Assembly (NCBI RefSeq): GCF_013404075.1
Contig: NZ_JACBJQ010000004.1
Location: forward strand, 62,001 to 126,000
DNA from: Mycolicibacterium vinylchloridicum
GTDB taxonomy: Bacteria; Actinomycetota; Actinomycetes; Mycobacteriales; Mycobacteriaceae
Direction: 5' to 3'
DNA: 64,000 nt
Position 1 is the first letter of the stretch. The number at the start of each line of letters is the position of its first letter. The notes under the pieces are model-generated. The model did not search any database. It saw only the letters and a list, made by a program, of their open reading frames with translations, and was not told the DNA's origin. Below are positions 1-9,060 of the stretch, piece after piece. The translations under genes and the position numbers were made by a program.

Positions 1-37
1 CGACACCCCCAACCCGCCCGGCTACGCCAATCCCTAA
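1..37 (+). CDS. 3' end of a gene entering from the left edge (partial)
   Basis: The first 37 bases can be read as the last eleven codons of a plus-strand gene, ending DTPNPPGYANP and a TAA at 35-37. This would converge on the next gene and share four bases with its stop codon, the same 4-nt convergent overlap seen at 52249-52252 and 57365-57368. Too little is present to name it, and it could be chance. Confidence 0.35.
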   Translation, partial: DTPNPPGYANP

Positions 38-2448
38 GCGCTCTGCTGCGCGTCGGTGGCCTTGGCCGGATCCGGCAGCCCCTCGATGTCGCCGTCCACG
101 TTGGACACGATGTAGCCGGTCAGCGACTGCTGGAATGCGTTGATGGTCGCATCGGCGTGCAGATAACCGGTATGTGCTCCCGTCACCGTGATGTCGGCGA
201 GGTAGTGAACCGATGACTGGTTCGGCAGGTAGTCGGCCGACTCGGTGCCGTTGAGGATCATCCCGTCCTCGTTCACATAGTTCGTGTAGGTGACGGTGCG
301 GATGGTCTTGCCGGCACTGTTCGGGTCGGGAGCCTCGGTGACCACCGCGGTGCCGCCGCCGACGCCGTTGTACGTGCCGACCGGCTCCAGCGGTGTCGTC
401 GACGGATGGTAGCTGGTCAGTGCCGGCGCCCACGACGACGAGTCGGGGGTGGTCACATCGGCCGCCCGCTGCCCAACGCTGGTGGTGTACTTCAGGTTTG
501 CGATCACCAACCGCGACTGCGTCGGGTCAGCGACGCTGGACTCCCAGAACGTGACCGCTGTTCCGTCGACATTCCAGCTGGGCATGCTCCGGGCGGCCCA
601 CCCGTCGCCGGTGTCGAACAACGGAATTCCGTTCTCGCGCTTGAGCTCATCGCCGACCTCGACTGCCCACTCCTGATTCGAGACGTTGATCGGCGTCGCG
701 TAATAGCCGTACACGGGCGCGGCCACGTAGACCGGCAGCAGGCTTTGGCGCACGATCCTCGTCATCGGGGTCAGCGCGTTGAGATTGCGCGTGCTGCCGA
801 TCGCGATCCACTGCTGATTCGGCGAGTAGTCCATGTCCTCGTCGTAGTCGAGGCTTGCCGTCACCCTGGTCACGTTGCCAGTGGCGAGGTCGACGACGAT
901 GTCGTCGGCATTGCCCTGCTCGTACGAACCGCCGAGGATCACCACACCCTTGCCGTCGGGTGTCCACTGCTTGCCCTCACCGGTGGGGAACACCACGCGC
1001 GCATCGGTGACGTCGTATTCGTTGGTCGTCGCGTTGTAGCTCAAGTCGCCGACGACGGGAACGATCTGCAGGACACCGGTGGCCCCGTTGAGCATGATGC
1101 GGCTGAACAGCACATGCTGCCCGTCGGGCGAAATCCGCAGCTCCCGTTGGGCGTTGACGGAGATGACGCCCGGCGCTCCCGCCGGCGTTACGATCGGGAT
1201 CAGCTCCGCCCCGCTCTCACCCTGTTGCAGAACCGAGTACGTCGGTCCCGACTGGGCACCGCTGTCGACGAGCACCACAACCCGCCCGGAACCGTCGGTG
1301 AACGGAACCGGCTTGCCCAGGTTCGCGGTCACGCCCGGGGCCACGCCACAGGTGAGGCAGGTGGCATTCGTGCCGTCGATGTCGATCTGATAGATCTCCT
1401 GACGGGTCGCGCCGGCCGGGATGGCCGCGAAGTAGATGGACTGGCCGTCTTCGGAGTAGCGCGGGTTGACCGGCTTGGTCACACCGGCGGGCATGTCCAG
1501 AATCGCGCGCTGCACAGCGGGATTCAACACGGTGAGGCCCTCGGTGGCCTGCGCGCTGTGCGAGCTGAGCGGGGTCAGGATGTTGAACTTGCCGTCGGAC
1601 ACCGACACGATGAACGAATCCGTCTGGGCAGCGGTGTAATTGATGTCGTCAGGGGTGTAGGTGTAATTGCCGGTCGCCTGATCGATGGTCACCGTGCCGT
1701 ACTTCGGACCTTGCGTGACGGTGTATTTCAGGGCGTCACCTTCGATGTCAGAGGCGGTGATGTTGCCCGTGACGGTCTGCCCGGTCTGCACCGTCGTGAC
1801 CGGGTCCCCGATCGTCGGCGTCTGGTTGAACACGTCGCGCCGGACGGCGCCGAGCACCGACCAGATCAACGGCACCACCGGCCCTGGCGTGTCCGGCGGC
1901 GGCGGGTTCAGGAACGGGTTGAGCAGCGAGGTGATGACGTGGTTCAGGACGCCGATCGGCCCAGACGGCGCTGAGCCGCCCGGCGCCACCGCGGCGGTGG
2001 CCGCGCCGGTGTGGTGAACGACCAGCGCACTGTGCGCGGTGCCGGTGGGCGTGCTGGGCGACTGGGCGGCGGCGGGCGTGGCCTCGGCGGGTACCGACGA
2101 CGGTTTCGTCGCAGCGGCCGGACGCGCCGCGGCGGTGGGCGTGCCGGATTTCGATCCACCTCTACTGGTCACCTGACCAGCAGCTGACTTGCCGCGGGTG
2201 GCGGGTGGCGTGACCCCACCCGGCGCGCGCCGCCCAGAGTGCGCCGTATCCGACGACGAGGCCGACGACGAGGACGCACCGGCCGAATCGCGCCCGGAGT
2301 CGGCCGACGCCACTCCGTACCCGGCCGCCAGCGCGCCGAAAAGCCAGACGGCGACGGCCATGCCGCCGTACCCGCCGAACTTCACCGCGGTTCGTGCGGT
2401 CGTAGCCGGAACGAACAGCGGGTTGGGGGGTTTACCGGCGTCCAACAT
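34..2448 (-). CDS. Secreted beta-propeller (PD40-type) surface protein
   Basis: About 804 residues. Residues ~25-50 form a hydrophobic export segment ending GYGVASADS, followed by ~110 residues of Ser/Ala/Pro/Thr-rich linker and a Pro-rich stretch (NPFLNPPPPDTPGP). A cadherin-like or VCBS-like domain follows (GNITASDIEGDALKYTV). The rest carries repeated xDGxxxxF blades (SEDGQSIYFAA, SPDGQHVLFSR, TPDGKGVVILGG, NVDGTAVTFWE) typical of TolB/PD40 propellers. I chose the ATG at 2448 because GGAGG sits 5 nt before it. An ATG at 2511 exists but would place a perfect 14-nt palindrome inside the gene. The gene is likely exported to the envelope; function and ligand are unknown. It is followed on the other strand by a possible gene tail at the window edge. 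Confidence 0.75.
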   Translation of the reverse strand: MLDAGKPPNPLFVPATTARTAVKFGGYGGMAVAVWLFGALAAGYGVASADSGRDSAGASSSSASSSDTAHSGRRAPGGVTPPATRGKSAAGQVTSRGGSKSGTPTAAARPAAATKPSSVPAEATPAAAQSPSTPTGTAHSALVVHHTGAATAAVAPGGSAPSGPIGVLNHVITSLLNPFLNPPPPDTPGPVVPLIWSVLGAVRRDVFNQTPTIGDPVTTVQTGQTVTGNITASDIEGDALKYTVTQGPKYGTVTIDQATGNYTYTPDDINYTAAQTDSFIVSVSDGKFNILTPLSSHSAQATEGLTVLNPAVQRAILDMPAGVTKPVNPRYSEDGQSIYFAAIPAGATRQEIYQIDIDGTNATCLTCGVAPGVTANLGKPVPFTDGSGRVVVLVDSGAQSGPTYSVLQQGESGAELIPIVTPAGAPGVISVNAQRELRISPDGQHVLFSRIMLNGATGVLQIVPVVGDLSYNATTNEYDVTDARVVFPTGEGKQWTPDGKGVVILGGSYEQGNADDIVVDLATGNVTRVTASLDYDEDMDYSPNQQWIAIGSTRNLNALTPMTRIVRQSLLPVYVAAPVYGYYATPINVSNQEWAVEVGDELKRENGIPLFDTGDGWAARSMPSWNVDGTAVTFWESSVADPTQSRLVIANLKYTTSVGQRAADVTTPDSSSWAPALTSYHPSTTPLEPVGTYNGVGGGTAVVTEAPDPNSAGKTIRTVTYTNYVNEDGMILNGTESADYLPNQSSVHYLADITVTGAHTGYLHADATINAFQQSLTGYIVSNVDGDIEGLPDPAKATDAQQSA

Positions 2449-2474
2449 GCGTGCCTCCGAACTGAGATCTCTGC

Positions 2475-2488
2475 TGATCGATCGATCA
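2475..2488. promoter_or_regulatory. Candidate TetR operator, perfect 14-nt palindrome
   Basis: TGATCGATCGATCA is a perfect palindrome lying 27-40 nt upstream of the ATG at 2448. Related 11/14 sites occur at 2736-2749 and 3397-3410, around the neighbouring tetR gene. Binding is inferred, not shown. Confidence 0.45.
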
Positions 2489-2735
2489 AATTGATGTGTG
2501 ATGAACTTCATAACAGGGCGGGCAATTAGGTGTCAAGGATTTCGGCGTGAATCGAGTGGTCGTCAACGCGAAGACACCCGGGCGCCACGGAGTGGCAGTT
2601 AGAACACGTTGCAGTAGAGGATCTTACGAGCCGATTTGATCATGACGCCGACGACGAGGGCCTCGGTAGATTGCCGCGCCACGCAGGCTTTGCTTACCGC
2701 AGGGCCGCTCGATCGCCGCCGACGACTGACACGAT

Positions 2736-2749
2736 CATTCGATCGATCA
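2736..2749. promoter_or_regulatory. Second copy of the TetR-operator-like motif
   Basis: CATTCGATCGATCA matches 11 of 14 positions of the palindrome at 2475-2488. It overlaps the stop codon of the tetR gene and lies in the gap between tetR and the surface-protein gene. Confidence 0.3.
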
Positions 2750-3379
2750 GCGCTGTGCTTTGGACAGCATCGCGAACTGGTTCTCGACGAATCGCTGCAG
2801 CTCATCGTGCCCACGTGTGAGCCCAACAGCGTTCTCGTTGCCGACACTTCGGGCGATCTGGGCAACCAGCATGGAGATCACCACGGGCGGATAGGCTTCG
2901 AGGTCGACACCGTAAGACCGCAGCGACATCGTCACCGCCGCCGTCTCGATGTCACGCACCCGTTCGGCGAAGTTCCGCAACTCGGCACCGATCACCTTGC
3001 GGTGGTTCGCCAGGGCCATCAGTTCGGTGCTCATGACGGTCTGCCGGGGGTCGCTGTTGATCCGCCAGAGCGCACGTAACGGATCTTCCTCGGTGAGCAC
3101 CTTCCGCAGCTGCTCCAGCGCGGCTTCGGCCCCGGACCGCAACACCGCGACGAAGAGGTCGTCCATCGTCGGGAAGTAGTAGTAGACGAGCGCCTGCTTC
3201 ACGCCGGCCTTCGTCGCGACCCGACGTGACGTGGCCGCGGCATAGCCTTCGTCGTGCATGATCTGCGCCGCGGCCTCGATGAGCCGCTGGCGGGTCCCGC
3301 CGTCGTCGACCTTCGGGTTCGCGGTCGCGCGGCGAGGACCCGCCTTGCTCGTCCGGTCCTTACTCGCCGCGGTGGCCAT
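2747..3379 (-). CDS. TetR-family transcriptional regulator
   Basis: 210 residues. A basic N-terminal tail of about 25 residues precedes the TetR DNA-binding domain (RQRLIEAAAQIMHDEGYAAA ... ATKAGVKQALVYYYFPT), and the C-terminal two thirds is the variable helical ligand domain. I chose the ATG at 3379 (MATAASKDRT); upstream in-frame sequence is not protein-like. A 14-nt site resembling the palindrome upstream of the surface-protein gene lies 18-31 nt before this start, which suggests autoregulation and control of gene 34-2448, and possibly of the aldehyde dehydrogenase transcribed toward it. The effector is unknown. Confidence 0.88.
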   Translation of the reverse strand: MATAASKDRTSKAGPRRATANPKVDDGGTRQRLIEAAAQIMHDEGYAAATSRRVATKAGVKQALVYYYFPTMDDLFVAVLRSGAEAALEQLRKVLTEEDPLRALWRINSDPRQTVMSTELMALANHRKVIGAELRNFAERVRDIETAAVTMSLRSYGVDLEAYPPVVISMLVAQIARSVGNENAVGLTRGHDELQRFVENQFAMLSKAQR

Positions 3380-3396
3380 ACAGCACACTATCATCC

Positions 3397-3410
3397 TGAT
3401 CGACTGACCA
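3397..3410. promoter_or_regulatory. Candidate autoregulatory operator of the tetR gene
   Basis: TGATCGACTGACCA, 11 of 14 matches to the perfect palindrome at 2475-2488, lies immediately upstream of the tetR start, where a repressor site would be expected. Confidence 0.4.
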
Positions 3411-3444
3411 GGGCCGGTGAACGGGCGACCTACACCAGCTTCGC

Positions 3445-4983
3445 CTACTTCTTCGGGCGAATCCCGAAGCGCCGCACACCGTTTCCGGCGAAGGCACGCA
3501 TCGCCGCCAGCGCGATCCGGCCCTGCCGCCGCGACGACGAGTACCACACCAGTTCGGATTTCTGAGTCGGGATCCGCGGGGCGGTGATCGCCTGCTGGCG
3601 GCAGAACTTGATCAGGCCACTCGCACCGCCGGCTCGGTAGCCGATACCGGAGTCCTTCCAGCCGCCCATCGGAAGCGACGGGCAGAACACGTTGGTCAGT
3701 GCGTCGTTGATGTTGACCGCGCCGCACTCCAGCCGGCGGGCGATCCGCTCGCCGCGTTCGAGGTCGCCGGTCCAAACCGTCGCCGACAGGCCGTATTTGG
3801 AGTCGTTGGCCAGCCGGATGGCTTCTTCCTCATCGGCGACCTTGACCACCGGCAGCGTCGGCCCGAAGGTCTCCTCGGCGATGCAGGACATCGTCGGGGT
3901 GACGTCGGCCAGCACCGTCGGCTGGAAGAACGTGCCGACCCCGGTGGGCTTTCCGCCCGCGAGCACCCGCGCCCCGGCCTCGACGGCCTCCTGGACGTGG
4001 CGGTCGACGATATCGCGCTGCGCCGCGGTGGCCATCGCGCCGGTGTCGTATTTGTAGCCCGAATCCTCTTGGCCCTGAGCGATATTGCGGACACTCTCGG
4101 TGAGCTTGCCGATGAACTCGTCGTAGACCGGAGCCTCGACGTAGACCCGCTCCACCGAGATGCACACCTGCCCCGAGTTGAACATCCCACCCCAGGCGAT
4201 GCCGTTGGCGGCGCGGTCGATGTCGGCGTCGGCCAGCACGATCGCCGGGTCTTTGCCGCCGAGCTCGAGGCTGAACGGGGTCAACCGCTCGGCGCATGCG
4301 ACCGCCACCTTGCGGCCGGTGGCCGTCGATCCGGTGAAGTGGACATAGTCGGAGTTCTCGATCACCGCCGCGCCGGTCGCGCCATACCCGGTGGCCAGCC
4401 CGAGCACCGGGGGCGCCCCGATCTCGGTCCAGCCGCGTGCGAACTCGACGGCCGAAAGCGGCGTCACCTCAGATGGTTTCAGCAATACCGCGGCGCCGGC
4501 CGCCAGCGCAGGCACCACGTCGAGCGCCAGCATCGCCAGCGGGAAGTTCCACGGCTCGATGATTCCGACCAGTGGATAGGGGCGGTACACGGTGGTCAGT
4601 TTCTTGACCTGGTAGATCAGCGTGTGCGGCTTGGGGTGCGCGTCGGCGAGGAACACCTCGGCGTTGCCGGCCCAGTACTTGATGGAGTCGGCCAGCGCCA
4701 CCGGTTCGAGGCTGGCGTCACCGTGCGACTTCCCGCTTTCCGACATCAACACCTCGGTGAGGTGGTCGGCGTTGTCGAGGATCCAGTCCTGCCACTTGTA
4801 CATCCAGACCTTGCGCCCACGCGGGCCGATGGACTCCCATTCGGTCTGGAACAGCCGCAGCTCTCTGGCCTTGGCGGCGACGGCGTCCGGGCCCTCGACC
4901 GGGACGGTGCCGACGACCCGGCCGTCGGCGGGGTTGTGGACGGTGATGGTGGCCTGATCGGCCTTCGGCTCGACCGCGGTCAT
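3445..4983 (-). CDS. NAD(P)-dependent aldehyde dehydrogenase
   Basis: 512 residues, the usual length for the aldehyde dehydrogenase superfamily, oxidising an aldehyde to the acid. Visible signatures are the catalytic-Glu motif (LELGGKDP), the catalytic-Cys motif (NSGQVCISVERVYV), the Rossmann substrate segment (EPWNFPLAM, LLKPSEVTPLSA, FTGSTATGR) and the C-terminal PMGGWKDSG. The ATG at 4983 (MTAVEPKADQ) begins the conserved N-terminus. The C-terminus runs into a basic tail (FGIRPKK). It is transcribed toward the TetR gene 65 nt downstream, so the regulator may respond to an aldehyde or its precursor. Substrate cannot be told from the sequence. Confidence 0.9.
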   Translation of the reverse strand: MTAVEPKADQATITVHNPADGRVVGTVPVEGPDAVAAKARELRLFQTEWESIGPRGRKVWMYKWQDWILDNADHLTEVLMSESGKSHGDASLEPVALADSIKYWAGNAEVFLADAHPKPHTLIYQVKKLTTVYRPYPLVGIIEPWNFPLAMLALDVVPALAAGAAVLLKPSEVTPLSAVEFARGWTEIGAPPVLGLATGYGATGAAVIENSDYVHFTGSTATGRKVAVACAERLTPFSLELGGKDPAIVLADADIDRAANGIAWGGMFNSGQVCISVERVYVEAPVYDEFIGKLTESVRNIAQGQEDSGYKYDTGAMATAAQRDIVDRHVQEAVEAGARVLAGGKPTGVGTFFQPTVLADVTPTMSCIAEETFGPTLPVVKVADEEEAIRLANDSKYGLSATVWTGDLERGERIARRLECGAVNINDALTNVFCPSLPMGGWKDSGIGYRAGGASGLIKFCRQQAITAPRIPTQKSELVWYSSSRRQGRIALAAMRAFAGNGVRRFGIRPKK

Positions 4984-5038
4984 GGCGGTTCCTCTCGCTG
5001 ATCGGATCTCGCCTGTGAGCCTAACCTCAGCCGAGCCG

Positions 5039-5821
5039 CTAGAACAGGCCAACCGGTTGGTTGTGCGGATCGACGGGCTCGATGAGCTCCGGTCCGTTGT
5101 TGCGGACGGCGTTGACCAGGGTGGAGACCTCGCGCACATCGATACCGGCGATATCCGGCGGCGTGCTCAGCATCCCGGCATCGGCGGGCTGGTCGGGGTC
5201 CAGCCAGCGGTCCCAATCGCGCTCGGCGACGATCAGCGGCATGCGGTCGTGGATCTCGGCAAGCTCCCCCACCGCGTCAGTGGTGATGATCGTGCAGGTC
5301 AGCAGTGGGACAGTGTCGTCAGTCGCGTTCCCTGGTCTCCAGACCGACCACAGCCCGGCCATGAACAGCGGCTCGTCATCGGCGCGGTGCAGGTAGAACG
5401 GCGTCTTGCGGGCCTTCTTGCCGGCCGGGGTGTCCGGGTTGGGCTTCCACTCGTAGTAGCCGTCCATCGGGACCAGGCAGCGCTTGCTCTTGGCCGACGC
5501 CCGAAACGCCGGCGAGCTGGTGATCTTCTCGGCGCGCGCGTTGATCAGCAAGGGGCCCTTGGTCTCCGGTGTGCCGTCGGCGGTCGCCTTCACCCACGGT
5601 GGCACCAAGCCCCAGCGCATCAGCCGGACCCGCCTGGTCGGGGTGTCCGGAGAAGATGAAGTCTCGGAGTGTCGACATACCACCGTGGCGATCGTGGCCG
5701 TCGGGGCGACGTTGTAGTTGGGCCCCCTGGCCTCCTTGGCCGCCTCGGTAGCCTCGTCGATGGCCTGGATCTTTTCGGCGAGCAGGGCCGGGTCGGTGGT
5801 CACCGCGAATCGTCCGCACAT
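5039..5821 (-). CDS. SRAP-domain protein (YedK/HMCES family) shielding abasic sites
   Basis: 260 residues. It begins MCGRFA, so removal of Met exposes the catalytic Cys that crosslinks covalently to abasic sites in single-stranded DNA. Other family residues are visible: NYNVAPT, the INARAEK segment, CLVPMDGYYEW and EIHDRMP with the active-site His. The start at 5821 is dictated by this N-terminal Cys. It is divergent from aroA, 76 nt away, an arrangement I recall from M. tuberculosis. Role in the family: protecting abasic sites at replication forks. Confidence 0.92.
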   Translation of the reverse strand: MCGRFAVTTDPALLAEKIQAIDEATEAAKEARGPNYNVAPTATIATVVCRHSETSSSPDTPTRRVRLMRWGLVPPWVKATADGTPETKGPLLINARAEKITSSPAFRASAKSKRCLVPMDGYYEWKPNPDTPAGKKARKTPFYLHRADDEPLFMAGLWSVWRPGNATDDTVPLLTCTIITTDAVGELAEIHDRMPLIVAERDWDRWLDPDQPADAGMLSTPPDIAGIDVREVSTLVNAVRNNGPELIEPVDPHNQPVGLF

Positions 5822-5897
5822 GACTCCATGGTGACGCAAGGTTCGATAGGCGGCCTCTGCCGAGGCCGACCGCGCGGACAAGGCAGGATGTATAGCC

Positions 5898-7184
5898 GTG
5901 AGCACCGAGCTGTGGGCAGCACCGTCGACCTCGTCACCCGTGCACGCCCGCGTGACGGTGCCCGGCTCGAAATCGCAGACCAACCGCACCCTGGTGCTCG
6001 CGGCCCTGGCCGCCGCCCAGGGCCAGGGCGACTCCACGATCAGCGGCGCGTTGCGCAGCCGCGACACCGATCTGATGATCGGGGCCCTGCAGACACTCGG
6101 CATCGAGGTCACCGGCGAGGGCGCCGAGCTGGTGGTCGGCGGAGCGCTGTCGCCTGCGCCGCGGGCGCGTATCGACTGCGGGCTCGCCGGCACCGTGCTG
6201 CGGTTCGTTCCGCCGCTGGCGGCGCTGAGCACTGCGGTCGTCGAGTTCGACGGTGACGAGCAGGCCAGAGCACGGCCGATCGCTCCCCTGCTCGACGCGC
6301 TGCGCGGGCTGGGGGTCGACATCGACGGCACCGGGCTGCCGTTCGGAGTGCACGGCCGAGGCGCGGTCAAGGGTGGCACGGTCGAGATCGATGCCTCCGG
6401 CTCTTCGCAGTTCGTCTCGGGCCTGTTGCTGTCCGGCGCTGCGTTCACCGAAGGCCTGACGGTCGAACACACCGGCACGTCGGTGCCGTCGGCACCGCAC
6501 ATCGCGATGACGGTGGCGATGCTGCGCGAGGCCGGGGTCGACGTCGACGACGGCGGCGCCAACCAGTGGCGGGTGAAACCGGGACCGATCTCGGCTCGGC
6601 ACTGGGACGTCGAGCCCGACCTGTCCAATTCGGTGCCGTTCCTGGCCGCGGCGGTGGTGACCGGCGGCACGGTGGGGATCACCGGCTGGCCGTCGGTCAG
6701 CGTGCAACCCGACGACGCGATCCTCGGCATCCTGAAACTTCTCGGATCGACTGTGCACCAAACCGATTCGGACCTCGAGGTGCAGGGTCGGCAGTCCTAC
6801 CCCGGTTTTGACGTCGACCTGCACGACGTCGGCGAGCTGGCCCCGGCGGTCGCGGCGCTGGCCGCGCTGGCCGAACCGGGCTCGGTGTCGCGACTGACCG
6901 GCATCGCGCATCTTCGTGGCCACGAGACCGACCGGCTGGCCGCGCTACGCGCCGAAATCACCGGCCTGGGCGGTGATTGCACCGAAACCGACGACGGCCT
7001 GGTGATCACCGCAACCGCACTGCACCCCGGCACCTGGCATTCCTACGCCGACCACCGGATGGCGATGGCGGGTGCGATCGTCGGGCTGCGGGTGCCCGGT
7101 GTCGAGGTCGAGGACATCGGCACCACCGCCAAGACGCTGCCGGACTTCCCGGCACTGTGGACCGAGATGGTGGGCCGCGGTTGA
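5898..7184 (+). CDS. aroA: 3-phosphoshikimate 1-carboxyvinyltransferase (EPSP synthase)
   Basis: 428 residues. It transfers the enolpyruvyl group from PEP to shikimate-3-phosphate, the sixth step of the chorismate pathway. Family signatures are present: PGSKSQTNR near residue 22, [24 protein letters not shown] and, near the C-terminus, YADHRMAMA. The start is a GTG (MSTELW). The stop overlaps the TTG start of rsgA, indicating a two-gene unit. Confidence 0.95.
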   Translation: MSTELWAAPSTSSPVHARVTVPGSKSQTNRTLVLAALAAAQGQGDSTISGALRSRDTDLMIGALQTLGIEVTGEGAELVVGGALSPAPRARIDCGLAGTVLRFVPPLAALSTAVVEFDGDEQARARPIAPLLDALRGLGVDIDGTGLPFGVHGRGAVKGGTVEIDASGSSQFVSGLLLSGAAFTEGLTVEHTGTSVPSAPHIAMTVAMLREAGVDVDDGGANQWRVKPGPISARHWDVEPDLSNSVPFLAAAVVTGGTVGITGWPSVSVQPDDAILGILKLLGSTVHQTDSDLEVQGRQSYPGFDVDLHDVGELAPAVAALAALAEPGSVSRLTGIAHLRGHETDRLAALRAEITGLGGDCTETDDGLVITATALHPGTWHSYADHRMAMAGAIVGLRVPGVEVEDIGTTAKTLPDFPALWTEMVGRG

Positions 7185-8170
7185 GCCCACGCGAGTACGA
7201 CGAGTCCGACGTCAAGATCCGGTCGGGCCGTGGCTCGCGGCCCCGCACCAAGACCCGTCCCGAACACGCCGACGCGGTGTCGGCCATGGTGGTCACCGTC
7301 GACCGCGGCCGGTGGGGCTGTGTCATTCAGGGCGATCCGGACCGGCAGGTCACCGCGATGCGCGCCCGTGAACTGGGCCGCACGCCGATCGTGGTGGGCG
7401 ACCATGTCGACGTCGTCGGGGACCTGTCCGGGCGGCCCGACACCCTGGCCCGGATCGTGCGCCGACGTGAACGGCGAACGGTGTTGCGCCGCACGGCCGA
7501 TGACACCGATCCCACCGAACGCGTGGTCGTCGCCAATGCCGACCAGTTGCTCATGGTGATTGCCCTGGCCGACCCGCCGCCGCGAACCGGACTGGTCGAC
7601 CGGGCACTGATCGCGGCCTACGCCGGCGGGATCCGGCCGATTCTGTGCCTGACGAAGACCGACCTCGCGCCGGCCGGGCCGTTCGCCGAGAACTTCGCCG
7701 ATCTGGAGCTCACCATCCTGACCGCCGGCCGGGGCGACCCGATCGACGAGGTGCAGCGGCTGCTCACCGGGAAAGTCACCGTGCTGCTCGGCCATTCCGG
7801 GGTCGGTAAATCGACACTGGTGAATCGACTTGTGCCGCATGCAGACCGCGCCACCGGCGAGGTGTCGGGGGTGGGCAAGGGCAAGCACACGTCGACCCAG
7901 TCGGTGGCGCTGCCGCTGCCGGGCGGCGGGTGGGTGGTCGACACCCCGGGCATCCGATCGTTCGGCCTGGCCCACATCGAGCCCGACGACGTGCTGCGGT
8001 CGTTTTCGGATCTGGCTGACGTCATCGCCGACTGCCCCCGGGGATGCGGTCACATGGGACCACCGGCGGACCCGGAATGCGCGCTCGACGCGCTGAGCGG
8101 CGCAGCCGCGCGACGCGTTGCCGCAGCCCGGCGGCTGCTGGCCGCGTTGTCAGAAGGCGCAGCGTATTGA
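7181..8170 (+). CDS. rsgA: Ribosome small-subunit GTPase RsgA
   Basis: 329 residues. RsgA GTPases help mature the 30S subunit. The protein shows the circularly permuted order typical of this family: G4 (LTKTDLA) comes before G1 (GHSGVGKST) and the G3-like DTPGIRS. A C-terminal Cys/His zinc cluster follows (CPRGCGH ... C). I chose TTG at 7181, whose bases overlap the aroA stop as TTGA, because it starts the conserved [11 protein letters not shown] segment and gives the usual family length; no ATG or GTG fits. Expression is probably translationally coupled to aroA. Confidence 0.9.
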   Translation: MSPREYDESDVKIRSGRGSRPRTKTRPEHADAVSAMVVTVDRGRWGCVIQGDPDRQVTAMRARELGRTPIVVGDHVDVVGDLSGRPDTLARIVRRRERRTVLRRTADDTDPTERVVVANADQLLMVIALADPPPRTGLVDRALIAAYAGGIRPILCLTKTDLAPAGPFAENFADLELTILTAGRGDPIDEVQRLLTGKVTVLLGHSGVGKSTLVNRLVPHADRATGEVSGVGKGKHTSTQSVALPLPGGGWVVDTPGIRSFGLAHIEPDDVLRSFSDLADVIADCPRGCGHMGPPADPECALDALSGAAARRVAAARRLLAALSEGAAY

Positions 8171-8210
8171 TAATTGTTTGCAACACCAATCGAGAGGGCA
8201 CGCCGCACAC

Positions 8211-9059
8211 ATGAGCACCATTCCGAGCTTGACACTGAACGACGGCACTTCGATCCCCCAACTCGGGTTCGGCGTCTTCCAGATCCCGCCCGACGAGACG
8301 GCGGCCGCGGTGCGCACCGCGCTGGAGATCGGCTACCGGCACATCGACACCGCCGAGATGTACCAGAACGAAAAGGGGGTCGGCGAGGGCATCCGGGATG
8401 CCGGGATCGACCGCGGCGAGGTGTACATCACCAGCAAGCTGAACAACGGATTCCACAAACCCGACGACGCGCGCCGCGCCTTCGACGCGACGATCGAGGC
8501 ACTGGGCTTCGACTACGTCGACCTCTTCTTGATTCACTGGCCACTGCCGGGGCTCTACGACGGCGACTTCGTCTCCACATGGAAGACGTTGGAGGACTTC
8601 AAGAAAGACGGCCGTGCCCGCAGCATCGGGGTGTCCAACTTCCAGATCCATCACCTCGAGCAGCTCGCGCGCGACACCGAGACGGTGCCCGCCGTCAACC
8701 AGATCGAGGTGCATCCCTACTTCGCCAACGACGTGTTGCGCGAGTACGGCACCGACCACAGCATCCTCACCGAGGCGTGGTCCCCGATCGCTCAGGGCGC
8801 GGTGCTCGGCGACCCGGTGATCGGCGCGATCGCCGAACGCCTCGGCAAGAGCCCGGCTCAGGTCACGCTGCGCTGGCACATCGAGCGCGGCGACATCGTC
8901 TTCCCCAAATCCGTTACCACCGAACGGATCAAGGAGAACCTCGAGATCTTCGACTTCGAGCTGAGCGACGACGACATCGACGCCATCACCGCCCTCGACA
9001 AGGGCGAGGCGGGACGCCGGGGCCCCAACCCCGACGACTTCAACTGGATCCCGGACTAA
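8211..9059 (+). CDS. Aldo/keto reductase
   Basis: 282 residues, a complete AKR barrel that reduces carbonyls with NADPH. The catalytic tetrad is visible: Asp and Tyr in HIDTAEMYQNE, Lys in ITSKLNN and His in LIHWPLP. The cofactor-site strands GVSNFQ, NQIEVHPY and FPKSVTTERI are also present. The ATG at 8211 follows a GAGAGG-like site and lies 40 nt after rsgA. Substrate is not evident. Confidence 0.92.
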   Translation: MSTIPSLTLNDGTSIPQLGFGVFQIPPDETAAAVRTALEIGYRHIDTAEMYQNEKGVGEGIRDAGIDRGEVYITSKLNNGFHKPDDARRAFDATIEALGFDYVDLFLIHWPLPGLYDGDFVSTWKTLEDFKKDGRARSIGVSNFQIHHLEQLARDTETVPAVNQIEVHPYFANDVLREYGTDHSILTEAWSPIAQGAVLGDPVIGAIAERLGKSPAQVTLRWHIERGDIVFPKSVTTERIKENLEIFDFELSDDDIDAITALDKGEAGRRGPNPDDFNWIPD

Positions 9060-9060
9060 T

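Noticed and set aside
406..1974. A 522-codon plus-strand frame opposite the first surface protein
   Set aside because: Arg/His-rich, low-information translation typical of antisense frames in high-GC DNA, with no ribosome site.
2449..2511. N-terminal extension of the first surface protein to an ATG at 2511
   Set aside because: It would translate through a perfect palindromic operator and ignore the GGAGG placed before the ATG at 2448.
3997..5001. A 334-codon frame antisense to the aldehyde dehydrogenase
   Set aside because: Same shadow pattern; the dehydrogenase motifs on the minus strand explain the sequence.
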